DNA of 64,000 bases, taken from positions 682,001 through 746,000 of the forward strand of contig JARGXX010000028.1 in NCBI GenBank assembly GCA_030374765.1, given 5' to 3'. This stretch comes from Agarophyton chilense (taxonomy: Eukaryota; Rhodophyta; Florideophyceae; Gracilariales; Gracilariaceae). The position numbers and the translations under genes are program-made. Below the pieces are notes generated by a model. That model was not told where the DNA came from. It saw nothing but the letters and a program-made list of their open reading frames with translations, and ran no database searches. Shown piece by piece: positions 10,613 through 22,211 of this stretch; position 1 is the stretch's first letter, and each line of letters begins with the position of its first letter.

Positions 10613-10765
10613 TACAAGTTGCGTTCGCCCTCCAGCATTGCGGGGGGATAGATCTATGAATTTCCTAAAACATCAAGCAATTTGTAGTGGTGCGCACAGA
10701 ACAATAAAATGTTGTTCTCACAGAACCACATTTCTTGTGCTGTATCGTTTCTACATTCAATTTCC
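10613..10765 (-). repeat. 3' LTR remnant of the copia element
   Basis: It matches 13969-14118 but lacks the first roughly 275 bp of the LTR (U3). The RNase H coding end runs straight into the LTR middle. Confidence 0.85.
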
Positions 10766-10781
10766 CCTTTGTCGTAATCCT

Positions 10782-13700
10782 TCACCCGGTTGATCTGTTC
10801 GAAGATCTACTAAACGACTGTCCAAAATCTAGAGATTTCTGTCCAGTAAACAGCAATAGGTCAAGCGTCTGACAAAGTGGTCTAGCTGATTTCGTGAGCA
10901 GATCAGCGATGTTTGTTTTCCCTGGTGTCCAGATCATGCGGTCGATGTTGTTCGTCTCAAATTTATAGCGAATAACGTTGAAATCCGCTCTAGGCGACCG
11001 ATCGCTCGCATTCCGACATGTAGACAGAGTGTCAAACAAATCTTTCGAGTCCACAACAACCAACTGCTCAACCTTGATCCCAAAAAGTCTCTCATAGGCT
11101 TTGACCAAAACATTCCCTTCATCAATCGCCTCTCCTGCTGCAAAGATCTCAGCGGCGCCAATTGATATCACGGGCCTACAGGACTTTTGCGAAGCCCAGA
11201 AGAGTGTATGAAACAGTGCATCTTTCTCGAAGACACCTATCCGGAGCCCTGCAATGTATCCCAGTTTTCCATGATCTTCGACACGGCTAGCATCAGAAAA
11301 GACGAGTATCGACAGATCGTATCGTTTTTTGTCCATACGACGCCTGTAGTTCAATGCAATATCTTGCTTTTTCAAGCCGCGCAGAGTATTTATCTGCGTA
11401 AGCATGTCCTCAACCAAAGGTACGGTTCGTTTCTGCTGCAAATAGCTTGCTGCTGGTGCACAAAATGGTGATGCAGCAATTCCTAACCACGAAAGCGAAC
11501 TATTCAGTGATCTAAACGATGCCAATTCCAAATCATTCAGCTTCTTTTCAAATTGTTTCCTTCTATTCCTCCTGATCGGATAAGCTTCGTATATCTGTAG
11601 CTTATCCTTGGCATAAACTGATGCAGAGAAGTCTTCAAATTGTGTGACCGTGAGTCCGTAGAAGTTGAACGTTCCTGGACCGTACACTATCGTTCCTAAT
11701 TTGTGGGACTTTTGAATCTGCTCAATTGCTGCTGACACAATGTGTCTCGGCCCAGAAAACAATACATCATCAACAACCTTCACTACGACGATACTCAAAC
11801 TCCCTTTTTGAACCTTAAAGAACAGTTGCGGAACAAACACTAGCTGTTTGAAACCAAGATCGAATAGCAAATTGTCACTTAGCTTCTGCCACTTGGCGCT
11901 GGCGTTAACCAGGCCATAGGTAGCAGTCCACTGTAACCAGTACAACTTCTTACGCTCACCGCATTCTCGCAAGGGAATGACATAGACATCTCTTGTAGCA
12001 TAGCCGGTCTGAAGGAAAGCTGTTTTGAAATCAATCTTCGCAATAATCCACTAAAAGAGCACAAAAACCGAAAGAAACATTCTGATACCAACTGGAGGAC
12101 AAGTAGCAGAGTCAGTCTTCAAGTTGAGTTTGTCTTTGTCCTTGTTTCCGTGTGGTGCGATCCTTGCCTTCAAAACCTGCGAATCGTCATCGCAATTCTT
12201 CACCTTGTAGAAAACGTGGCTCTTGATGATGTTTGCTTCCTTAGGGACCTTCGTGACAGGCACTTCGCGAACTTCCCTCTTGAAAGACTCTTCTTTCTTT
12301 TTGTAAGCGTTCTCCGTTAGGAAGGAAGGAAGCCCTTGAGACTGATGTAGCATAAACTACTTAGATCCAAACATCGAAAAATACTCGCCAACTGTATCTC
12401 GCTCGGCACTTTCTAAATCTTGCCCTGGGGATAGCTGTACCTCATTTGCCATAACGGGAGTTTGTTCAGACGAAATCCTTCTCCATGTCTCATCTTGCAG
12501 CTTCAGCGACTCCTGTTACCCGTCATCGTAGGAAACGGTGTACTTATCCTGGTTTGGTGAGTAGCTGGCGACCTTTCCCAGGTAGTAGCGCGCATCTAGC
12601 GGGCAATACACTTCTATCGAGTCTTCAACCTTCGGTAATCGAACTCCAACTGCTTCAGAAGAGTCCAACCCAAGTTCTCCCTCATTTGCAGAGCTTGGTA
12701 CTTCAACGGAAGCTTTCTCAGATCCCGTATACAAACTTTGCAACGCATCACTGACACTGTAATCCATTTCGTCGATTGCCTGCTGAATTGCATTGACTAA
12801 CTCGTCTCCCTTGATTGGAGGCCTTACATCTTCAATAGCAGCGCGCATCTGCTTACCACTCGTTCCAGGAACCGTGACTGTTCGACCAGAATGATCGAAG
12901 GACAGTACGGGCTTCGGATTGGTCCAGTGGCCTCTCTTCTCTTTGTCCTTCTTCAGGAACACCTCGATTAAATCTCCCACTGATATTGGGTCCTCCTTCA
13001 CATTTTGAGAACAAAAGATCAATGTGAGTTTGCGCTTTGCCTTTAAGGTCTCGTGCGCCTTGATCAACTCGTCGGGTATCTTGACTGGTAGCTTCCCCAC
13101 TAACACAAGCCTCGTATAACCCTTTGCCATTTCTGGGGCCGACAGAACGTCGTCCCCATAAAGATAGTTTGATATACGTATCGCCTGCTGAATCAATAGC
13201 TGGAAATGTTCAGTTTCTGACGCATATGCAGTCTTCAATCGCAAAAAGATATCCATAATAATCCTGTGTTTGGATTCCAGGATATTCTTGTTATGTGTGC
13301 AAGGGGGAATTATCCGCGCCTGGATCCCATAAAGACCGAGATATCGATGAAACAGGCTATTATTGAACGCCGGGTCGAACAAAACAGAAATAGGAGTCCA
13401 AAACTGGGAGATCCACTGACCATCAAACGCAACCATAGCTTCATTCATCGCGGTTGAATCGACCGTAGTTCCAGCTGAGTAGCGTGTACTGGCATCCATT
13501 GTGTGAAACACACAGTATTCGTCGAGAAAAATATGATCAATGCACACAACTTCATTGAATGTCCTTGCCATTGAGCTCAAAGACACCTTTCGGGCGGACT
13601 CTGGGGTGGCAGTTGTCTTACAACTGGTGCATTCTCCAAGAACTTGCTTCAAGTACTTCTTGAGTTCTTCATTCCAAAGCTCATTTCTCTGCAAAAAAAT

Positions 13701-13994
13701 TTGAATGTCTAAATAAGAAGAATGGCCACACACATGGTTGTGGACTTTGTCCACAACATGTTTAATTTCCTTCCATGGGCGCGGAGTATCTGTGTCCTCC
13801 ACCGAGGCGGTAGCGCAGAATAATTGTTTCTGGCCTTCATTCTTCACCTCTGGAACGCGAGAAGTGAAAACGTCGTAACTGATGTAACTTTGCATGTCAT
13901 GGTCAACGATCGCTATCGATCCTTGCGGCACGCCATTCGTGTCGTTAGGCAATTGTAAAACATTCCTATACAAGTTGCGTTCACCCTCCAGCAT
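10782..13994 (-). pseudogene. copia Pol: integrase-RT-RNase H, three in-frame stops
   Basis: One reading frame of about 1071 codons is broken only by TAA at 12516, TAG at 12357 and TAG at 12051. No frameshift is needed. The N-terminal part is pre-integrase, then an HHCC zinc finger (HNHVCGHS...CTSC), then an integrase core with Asp in CIDH, Asp in LFDPAFNN and Glu in ILESKHR. RT follows: an N-terminal KARIAPHG motif, AKIDFKTAFL with the first catalytic Asp, and a VVDD box where Y(V/A)DD is usual. The C-terminal RNase H has FSDASR, a GAAEIFAAGEAIDEG segment, VVDSKDL and TPGKTNIADLLTK. The apparent ATG at 13994 lies inside the LTR, because gag and protease were deleted. It shares its family with 17592-36181. 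Confidence 0.9.
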
Positions 13995-14393
13995 TGCGGG
14001 GGGACAGTTCTATGAAGTTCCTAAAACATCGACCAGTCTGTAGTGGTGCGCACAGAACAATAAAATGTTGTTCTCACAGAACAGCATTTCTTGTGCTGCA
14101 CCGTTTCTACATCGCGGTAGTTCTCGGTTGAGGCTCCCTTCTTTTTGCTGCGGTGCTCGCAGACCATTCGACTTAAGTAGACGGTAGACCGCAGATAACC
14201 AGGCATATCGAACTATGGAAACATCAGTGAAACACTACAGTAGAGATCTATCCGGGGTGTACACTATTCGGGTTGCATACGATCATTATCGATACAGTAC
14301 ATTATAGCATTAAAGATGCATTATCGATACAGTATATTATACCATAAAAGATACGCATCGGTTTTCGAAACCTTCCACACAGGACCTTACACA
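13969..14393 (-). repeat. 5' LTR (425 bp) of the deleted copia element
   Basis: In element orientation it starts TGTGTAAGGTC and ends AACTTGTA, shared with the left copy at 10613. It contains about three imperfect 33-35-bp tandem units around ATTATCGATACAGTAT. Confidence 0.85.
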
Positions 14394-15868
14394 ACAGAAC
14401 GTTTTTTGAGGAACTGAGTAGCAGCGAGGGAGCTACTACAAATGATAACGATTACCGCTTCTATTGATTAGACAGAAAGTCTACCCATATATTTTCAGAC
14501 CAATTATTCGGAGGCATTGACGTCTAACAGTAATGGAAAAGGTTACATTTTTTGCTTGTTTGATGTCAGTAACATAAACAAAGACAAAACAGTGTTTGCT
14601 CCAAGAAAAGAAATTCTGAGCATGATAACTACAGAAAATCCAGATGTTTCAAGCGTCAATGAAGAGTTTGTCGGATAACGGAGATCGAATCCGCAGGTCC
14701 GGGCGTCTTTGAAGGAGATGACGACAAAAAAAACCCCATGATTCAGATGTAATGCGACTGAATGTTCATTCGATGCTGCTATGTACGCTATTTCTCGGTA
14801 GATGGTCGCTTCGAGTGCAGAAAACCGAGAATAAAGCCGAAGTAGAGATCAGGCGACCGTGAGAAACGCACTGATACTCGGCTTTCCTAGTGTTCTGTCT
14901 GCTTCCAAAATCTACAAAAGGTAGAGCTAAGAGCGTCTTTCCGACAAGGATGTTTAAGGTCACTCCAAAGAGCAAGTTCACCCTTCAAACAACGTTCTTT
15001 TCAACGTTAAATGCTGTTCTTTGTCGCATTGGGAAATGCGGCAGGTCCCCAGCATTTCGCCTTCGTGTGTGTCGCTTAGCGACGAGACGCCGTGTGGCGT
15101 CATGGAGTATGGATACCACGAAGTACGGCTTCGAGACCTAGCGAAGCGATACAGTGCAGTGCAGTGCGTAAACTTGCTGCACGTTAAGTAATATCTCTAA
15201 AGTAGGAAGTGAATACATCTAATTATGTCAAAGTCACATTTTTTTAAGCCGGGTTTCCCAAAACCGCCTTAAGTTTTCACTCTACTCCGTTTAAGCTGTA
15301 ACAACTATTAGTTAAACTTCTAACGAATACTGTACAGACCACTATAAAAAGAAGCGAACGACACAAGTTTCCCTCTTTCTCGGACGGCAAGCGCAAACTT
15401 CAAAGCTCCTTTTCACCTTCTTCCCAAGAATATCGACAATTGCACCCATTTGGGTCTGTCTTATTACACATTCCACGTGAACAATATGATTTTTGTGAAG
15501 AAATGGACTACGTTCGTGAGATGATACATGAACTTTTCAGAAATACTTCACATATTTCCGTTTCCTTTTGAGGGCCTTTTTTAAATCAAGCGTCACATAT
15601 GGTATTTTGGCTCTTCAAAAAGTGTTGTTCATTCAGTTGTCAATTCATCTATTCAATGGTCTCTGTGTTAATTGAAAGGCTATGTTCCTTCTATTCCCGA
15701 GTTTTAGGCTGAGCGATTTGTTTCTCTTTCATTATAGTTTTCTCTCATCTCGTTCGGGTTTTGGAAAAAGAATACTTGTGGAACATTTGAGTGGTCGGCA
15801 CTTTTCATGCTTTCATTAAAATTGGACTATATGTGAATAAACGTCAATGCTCTTTCTCTTTCACTATT
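14394..15868. other. intergenic; short hairpins near 15046-15165
   Basis: No gene is recognised. GTCGCTTAGCGAC and GACGCCGTGTGGCGTC, two adjacent palindromes, lie near 15047-15099, followed by CAGTGCAGTGCAGTGC near 15152. No tRNA cloverleaf could be drawn. The last part is the 5' region of the USP-like gene. Confidence 0.45.
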
Positions 15869-15875
15869 TATAAAA
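15869..15875 (+). promoter_or_regulatory. TATA box of USP-like gene
   Basis: TATAAAA lies 79 bp upstream of the ATG at 15948. Confidence 0.6.
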
Positions 15876-15947
15876 CAGTTTTGAAATGCTCGAGCTCTGA
15901 ACCAAGAAAAGTAAGAATATCCCAAGCTACTTAGCAATTGAAGCACC

Positions 15948-17098
15948 ATGGATCTTTGCAAGCGTGGTATGATGAATAGGGAGAATCGTCGTTACCTATT
16001 CGCCTCGCTCCAATGTCTACTTCACGTGGACACGTTTGTACTTGGTATCGAAAGCCTAGAATCTCACAAACGACAGAAACACTTCTGTTTGTTACACAAA
16101 TTGAATGATATTGTGAGTCTTTACAAAGAAGATAAACACAACTGTTCCCCGCCAGAGAAACTACAGGAAGGCCTGCTTCAAAAAGCGAGCAAGCTTTGTG
16201 GAAAAACTTGCACACTAATTCTGAAGGAGATCCCGCTGCCTTTATTCAGTGGTTACTCGTAGAGATTGGAGAAGAAGAGTGGAAGGAACGCCTCCCCCCT
16301 GATGAGCCAGACAACGAGTTTTTAGGAGTTCTCCAACAAACTGCGAGTGAAATTGTTTCGATTGCAGCCAATTGTTTGAGTTGCCAGTCTGAGTACAAAC
16401 AATATACAAACTTTTTTCTGTTAAACGGGGACGCTTCACACAAAGAACTTAACGAAAAATCTCTTGGAAGAATGATCGCGAATACTGGCACAGCTCCGAA
16501 TTTCTGCTCGCATTTCAGAGTGAAGATTTGTGATAATATCAAGGTAAAACTAGAAAAGAATCCCAATCTTCTTATGCTTCATGTGAATTGTGAAAAAGAG
16601 AAAGATGGAAATCGGTTTTTGAAGTACGGTGACACACTCGACGTAAGCGCATTTGTGGAGAGCGAGGAAAAGGATTCAATTTACGATCTAAAAGCAGTTG
16701 CTTACGAGGATGAAAGCAGCGTAAAGGACCACTACGTGGCTGACGTTCGTGTTGGACAGGGTAATTGGAGCCGAGCTGACGGTTTCATTCGCAAGCCGAT
16801 ACAAAGCGAAGAAGCATTGAAGCGACAGGCGTCAATACTATTTTACGAGAAAAGAAATGTAACATTTGGAGAGGAGGAAGATGGAGTAGAAGCGATTGAG
16901 ATACTCAGACATATGGAGGATGTAATCTCGTTGGGAAGCTCGTCATCATCGTGCTTGAGTGAATTAGAGTGGATGATCGGACTTCTGGGATCTGAAAGAA
17001 GCAAAAATTCTTGTGGTCTCGGTAAGAATGGTGAATACTTTAATCCAGCGCTTCTGTGTAGTTCAGGTATTTCAGAGAAAAGAAACAAACAGAAATAA
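15948..17098 (+). pseudogene. USP-like (ubiquitin-specific protease fold) without catalytic Cys, frameshifted
   Basis: The start is an excellent Kozak context (GCACCATGG). Frame 1 (15948 to about 16205, some 86 codons) continues in the -1 frame to 17098, giving about 383 residues. The join falls at GGAAAAAC near 16200-16207. Features in USP order: a Cys-box counterpart GMMNRENRRYLFASLQCL where the usual GNTCY is NRRY, so the nucleophile is Arg; GDPAAFIQWLL in place of the QDA.EF segment; a CLSCQSE zinc-ribbon half; a KNPNLLMLHVNC strand; a YDLKAVAYED strand; DHYVADVRVGQGNW in place of GHYTAYV, keeping the His; and the closing ASILFYEKRN strand. USPs cleave ubiquitin from proteins; this one should not. 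AATAAA follows the stop. The frameshift could also be an assembly error. Confidence 0.7.
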
Positions 17099-17100
17099 AC

Positions 17101-17106
17101 AATAAA
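17101..17106 (+). terminator. poly(A) signal of USP-like gene
   Basis: AATAAA begins two bases after the stop codon. Confidence 0.5.
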
Positions 17107-17591
17107 AAATCGTGTTTACTCGAAAGGGCAAGTGCGCTTGAGGTTCTCGCTCTCCGTTACGCATCACCTTTCTGTGCAACAACATCGCTCTTTTACGACG
17201 ACATAGCCTTTTCCCGGAGCAGGAGCAACCATGCGCTGGCCAGCTCGCACGGTCGCCTAGGAGCACCTGTAGGGTGCGCGCCCTGTATCGCTGGGATTAG
17301 AATTCCATGGAAACTTGGCCGATACTTCTGAAACACTTCGGTTAAGTAGGGCCACGAGGTGCTATCGAAGAAAAGCTATCACTCACTTTGAGCTCCGTCT
17401 CTGATCGTTGGATTACTGCAGCTTCTCCTCGAGGTATTGATCGTAGTACTATATCTCTTTTAAAGAATGAAGACTCTGAGATCCTTCTCACGGATCCAAT
17501 CAGATTTCTCACCATGTTGCCTCCTCTTCCATAATGCTAGAATTACTATCGACTTGAACAAATACTACCCAACCTATTGCTGTTCCACCAC
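17107..17591. other. intergenic, no feature seen
   Basis: There is no ORF, repeat or RNA signal here. The copia LTR starts at 17592. Confidence 0.5.
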
Positions 17592-17970
17592 TGTGTAAGG
17601 TCATGTGTGGAAGGTTTCGAAAACCGATGGGCATCTTTTATGGTATAATATACAGCATCGATAATGCATCTTTAATTATATAATATACTGTATCGATAAT
17701 GCATCTTTAATGGTATAATATAATGTATCAACAATGATCGTATGCAACCCGAATAGCCTACACGCCGGATAGATCTCTATTGTAGTGTTCCACAGATGTT
17801 TCCATAGTTAGATATGCCTGGTTATCTGCAGTTTACAGTCTACTTAAGTCGAATGGTCTGCGAGCACCGCAGCGAAAAGAAGGGAGCCTCAGCCAACGAC
17901 TACCGCTTCGTATTACACGTATTGTTTGTAGCACCGCCGAGTGTTGCTTTTCCTACCCCTTTTATTGTTA
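17592..17970 (+). repeat. 5' LTR of copia element
   Basis: It starts TGTGTAAGGTCATG and ends TTATTGTTA. A primer-binding-site candidate TGGGCCCAGAAAGC follows at 17971. It has AT-rich tandem units with GATAATGCATCTTTAAT. Confidence 0.85.
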
Positions 17971-18061
17971 TGGGCCCAGAAAGCTCTAATGAACTGCCGC
18001 CGCGCCCGCAATTTTTCTGTGATCTTCGTACTGTGCCCTGGACAGATAGGAAGTGAAATCA

Positions 18062-18881
18062 AGAACTGTATGCTTCCGCCGTGGCTCAGTGGAAGACGTA
18101 CAACAACCTTCTCGCCGACAGAAACCCTTACAAGTTCAAGCCGGAAGTCATGGGCATCGTTCTGCGAACTTACCTCTACGGTCGCGCTCGAAACATCTGC
18201 AAACCGATACCCTTGGAAAAGATTTAATCATCTGATGGCGCAGACGCCATCGTGAATGCGCTGTACATGCAAGATCCGCTCGCAGTAGTGTTGGAAGTTT
18301 ATCAGGACTTTCTGGCGCTACTTCATACGAAGAGAAATCGCAACGAAAGTGTGAAAAACGTTGATACATGGTTTCAGGCAAACTTTTCACAACTAAACGA
18401 CCATGGAGAAGCTGCGAAGTGGTTGAAAGCTGTCGTCGCTTTTATATTGTTTGTCAATTCCGATTTGCACAACACAAAGAGAGTGTATATGTTGAGAAAT
18501 TGTGCGCCTAAAGACTCTTCGTTTGAAACGAATGTGACAATAAGAACATTTCTGGAGAGCATCTCGTACAGTTCCATAGCTTCAGTTTTTCAACAATTCG
18601 ACCCAGGTCAGGGCTCTGGTGGTTTGCAGACGAATAAACTATGCAGTAGCGCCGCCTACACTAAGAAGAACAGAATCAATAATCGGTCATCCTAAAGTAG
18701 CCAGAAAATGACACTGGAGCAATTGGCAGAGAAGAAGAGAAGAACAAAATGGAATAAATGTGGAAATTTCGGACATTGGGCTAGCGATCACAGAGAAGAT
18801 GGCTGTCGCATTGCAGGATTCAAATCTTATGGTGCTACCCCAACGCAAGAGACAGAATAGAAGAATGTACTTTCCTTCATC
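18062..18881 (+). pseudogene. copia Gag relic
   Basis: Coding-like sequence starts ELYASAVAQWKTYNN. It has a TAA stop near 18222 and continues in an open frame, 18252-18695, containing DPLAVVLEVYQDFLALLHTK and HGEAAKWLKAVVAFILFVNS. A degenerate zinc knuckle (KCGNFGHWASDH, first Cys lost) lies near 18752-18790. This matches the general layout of copia Gag: a helical capsid followed by a CCHC box. It no longer encodes one intact protein. Confidence 0.65.
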
Positions 18882-19484
18882 ATGGTGACTCTAGGAAACG
18901 AGTCCCATCCCTATTACAATTTATTTGGACCACTTCTTGATGACGAAGTACCCTACAGTGGCATTGGCATCAAAGAGCTGCATTTCATCAAGTACATGGT
19001 ATGTCCTGACTTAAATGGAAAGTTGGACCCGATCCCTGACACAATTGCCGATCGTCCAAACCGGCAATACGAAAGTGGCAACCACAAGAGTGAGCCTCGA
19101 CGCATACTTTGCTCAATTGCTTTAAGCTCTCTTTCTGATGCAGGCAAAATTTTCAGTGCCAGACATGTCGTTGTGAAAGAATCTACACAGTGGGTGGTTG
19201 GATGGAATGTGACGCAGTATTACAATATAATGCACTTGCACGAGAACGTCTCGCAACTACCTTCAACTGCTAGATGTACCACTACAGACAATATCTCTCT
19301 GACGAATAGGGACATGCACTCCAATGTCCCGCACACTGTGTTCACGCATCTATCTGACCACATAAAGCCCCAGAACCAGAAGGCGTTATTCTGTGCAACG
19401 GCGAAGCTGGATGAGGACGCAACCAACCGACCATGGACGGAAGTGTAGAATATAGTAGACAAAGTCCAGCATCCCGTGTGTAGT
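18882..19484 (+). pseudogene. copia protease/pre-integrase relic
   Basis: An open frame of 188 codons to 19448 ends LDEDATNRPWTEV. Its second half aligns with the pre-integrase part of the other copia copy (shared QLP, FCATA and RPW.E anchors). It then reads VDKVQHPVC, the first half of the integrase zinc finger, and is cut by the solo LTR. No clear protease DSGA/DTGA motif is left. Confidence 0.65.
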
Positions 19485-20299
19485 TGTAGAGCAACGCGTG
19501 CGCGTTTAGCCGGTTGGGGCACCATTCATATGGCGTCCGATATATCGGGGACCACGTTGATGATTTTATGAGTAATATTAGTTTTTAGTATTTTAGACAC
19601 CTTAGAAGGTATGTTAGTTAAGTCTCTATAGTAGCACCGTAGTGGAAGGATGGAGGTGCAAGGCTGGGGTTACACGCATGATAAGTGTATGGACCAGGAT
19701 TGGTTTCCACTACTATAGTCTACACGTGTAGTAAACTGTCTAGAATAGACTAATGCGATGGCTTCATCGCCATCGCTACCATCAAGTAAATGGTAACCGA
19801 GTGCTTGGCTCTAGATTATGGTGCCTACGCGAGTCTTCATCTCTTAACGGGAGGAACCGCGACCGGTTTGGCTAATCTATCCCTTCGGGAAGCTCAGGCG
19901 TCACTGTACCATCGTTATTGGTTCGTTTCTTTCTTTCTTTAGTTCTCCTGTGTTTAGGTCAGTACACCGCCTTGTAAAGGGTTGTTTATACCCGTCTTTA
20001 ATTCGCTTATCCAGTGTGGATACCTATTTCATAGGTCTTTGCGCTTGGTCGTGCGTTCTATTTCGCCCTACATTTTCGCCCAAAACTTTGACGTTGTCCG
20101 CGGAATATCCCTGTCCTTTGATCCCCCTTTGATTCTTCCCTTTTTCCTGAGTTCATCACCTTCGTACGTATTGCCTAAACCACCGTGGTCTTACAACCAC
20201 GCATCGGTGGCACGAAGGCTCGTTCGCTGAGATACCTCTCTTCACGAGAGCGGGACTCGAACACCCGAGAGGTATTTTCCCATCTGGGATTACTCTACA
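19485..20299 (+). repeat. solo LTR (815 bp), insertion 1
   Basis: It starts TGTAGAGCAACG and ends CTCTACA. The flanks GTAGT (19480-19484) and GTGGT (20300-20304) are a 5-bp duplication with one change. The first 12 bases equal those of the gypsy LTR at 21072, so it is likely from a related gypsy family. Excising it restores the HPVC-GHST zinc-finger reading of the copia integrase. It contains a short hairpin (GCGATGG...CCATCGC) near 19755. Confidence 0.85.
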
Positions 20300-21071
20300 G
20301 TGGTCACTCCACCTACTACGATATGAGAATGCTGCTCGAGTGCAATAGACTGTGGAGTGACCATGTAGCTGAATATCTTCAGCAGAAACTGGAGAGGTTT
20401 ATAGTTTGTCCGACGACCGCAAGAATACAGCCAAATAGGAAAGTCTCCCTTGCAAACATGACCAGATCCTTTAACTAATTAGTGTGTTTCGATCACATAT
20501 ACCTAAATCAGCATCGTTCTATGCACATCATTGATGCCTCAGCGCGATACTCTGCAGGAGCAATTGTAGAAGATACGACGATGAATGCAGCCATTTCCGT
20601 AATGGATCCACATTGGACATCCCGCTTTTGGACACCCGAAGCTGTTCTGTTCGATCCAGCCTTTGACAACGAGATCTTTCGTAGCTACCTGGACAAGCTC
20701 GGTCCAGAGGCGAGACCCCTCCCGCCTCGAAGACATAACAAAATCCTGTTGGAGTCGAAACACAGAAATATTCGCGACATTTACCTAAGGTTGAAGGAGG
20801 CCGATCCTGCTGGCACTACGAATCGAGCTTCATTGCTAGTACAACAGTCGTTGATAGTTTCGAACGAACTCTACGGAAACGATGTGGTGTCTGTTCACGA
20901 ATTGGCGAAAGGGTATACTAGACCAATTGAACAAGGGTCTGAGCTGAGTATCATCCCCCGAAACCTCCTCTAGACGCACCAGCAGCTACTAGCCAAGCGC
21001 AAGCTGACCTTGATTCTGCAATCGATGGCGGTGCAAGATTTTTTTGTCACAGTAGGAAGCACCGTTCAGAT
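20300..21071 (+). pseudogene. copia integrase core relic
   Basis: It resumes at GHSTYYDMRMLLECN. One stop at about 20476 splits it into two open pieces, the second 20482-20973. Catalytic counterparts are visible: FDHIY, LFDPAFDN and ILLESKHRNIRD. The frame then breaks after HELAKGYTR, with further homologous codons up to the gypsy insertion site at 21072. The protein is the same family as the integrase at 12516-13994. Confidence 0.85.
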
Positions 21072-21984
21072 TGTAGAGCAACGCCCAGTTAGGGGATACT
21101 TGAAGATGCAACTCATAGAATGAGGATTGAGCCCTCCGAGGGTTATGATTATGATCCCCTCTAAGGTGTGCTGAGGTGGCACTGTTTTCCGGTTATATTT
21201 CGCCTATAAGGGAAAATTCGGATGGCCCATGGTTGGATTGGCCCCGTGATACACGTGGCTTAATTTTGGCACCGAATTTCAGATATTTGTAGAACGTTGG
21301 ACTTTTGGGCCCTGGCAGTGGGATCTCCACGTGTATGGCCCTGAGCATGTGTGCACTACTGTAGAGTTTAGTTAGTGGGCCCTACTTAGGGAGGCGAGAT
21401 CTGACAGTCCGAGCTCAGAGTAAATGACAAACAAGGTTGGTCTTCGATACCTTTAGAGGTTCTTCGTCGCCATCGTTTCGGCCTTACAACCCGGAACGGG
21501 CTCTGGTTAGCAACGCCTGCGTAGGGACACGACTCCACTTGGAGAGTGCCCACGTTTGGGTTCCGTGCAACTACCCCCTTGGGACCGCTCAGACGACCTG
21601 CGTGCACGATACCCCGTGGGGGTTCTGCTTACTTGTTGCGTGCTTTTTGTATTTACTTTCGAGGACAGGTTTTCGCCCCTGTATTGGGTTTCTTTTGTTG
21701 TTTCGCCCCTTTTCTGGTTCTCGGGTCCGGTGCCTGTTAGTGCCCGACCCTCGCCCCGTTTTTCCTCTTCGCCGGATTTTCCCCCATTCTTTGGGATACC
21801 CATACCCATTCCCGATCCAACGGTTTCTACCCCTCACCTCCGTCGGTACTGCCGGAATCCCCCGTGGGAGTTACACCCCACACTACGGGTGGAACGGAGG
21901 GCTCTGTCTCTGAGTCTGCCTCCCCCAGGGAGCAAGGCTTCGAACACCTTGAGAGCACTTCCCGTCGCCGGGTTTTGCTCCACA
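21072..21984 (+). repeat. 5' LTR of gypsy element
   Basis: It starts TGTAGAGCAACGCC and ends TTTTGCTCCACA; 913 bp. The 3' half is very rich in C and T. Confidence 0.95.
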
Positions 21985-21986
21985 AG

Positions 21987-22004
21987 TGGTCTCCCGACTT
22001 AGAA
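21987..22004 (+). other. primer-binding site candidate
   Basis: TGGTCTCCCGACTTAGAA starts two bases after the LTR, the standard place for a tRNA primer site. The tRNA was not identified. Confidence 0.6.
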
Positions 22005-22211
22005 TCCGTTCTTGGACTTTTGGGTTGGTCATCCACGTTTTGGAATACCTCTTGGAAGAGGAAGCACCGTCGTGAAGATTTGTTGTAGTGGTCCCCTTGG
22101 GAAAGGGTGGAATTGGTTTTTATTTTTGTTTTGTGTTACGTCATCCGTTCTCCGGGAATCTCGTGATTGAGTTTCATCGTTACCCCGAATCGTCGGTGTC
22201 GTGTCTGCAGC

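Larger units (their letters stand above)
10613..14393 (-). mobile_element. internally deleted Ty1/copia element
   Basis: On the minus strand the 5' LTR (13969-14393) is followed directly by the second half of the pre-integrase region, then integrase, RT and RNase H, and a truncated 3' LTR (10613-10765). Gag, protease and the primer site are missing. The LTR is the same family as 17592-17970, 35839-36181 and 41370-42096. No matching target-site duplication was seen, which fits rearranged ends. Confidence 0.88.

Noticed and set aside
15046..15165. Adjacent palindromes suggesting a structured RNA
   Set aside because: No known RNA fold or conserved partner; two short hairpins alone are weak.
20230..20280. 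GGGACTCGAACACCC looks like the reverse complement of a tRNA T-arm
   Set aside because: No acceptor or anticodon stem could be drawn; it lies inside the solo LTR.
21437..22002. Open frames of 148-171 codons inside the gypsy LTR, repeated in the 3' LTR at 32298-32932
   Set aside because: They exist in several frames at once in a C/T-rich, stop-poor stretch, are not conserved beyond the LTR identity, and show no domain.
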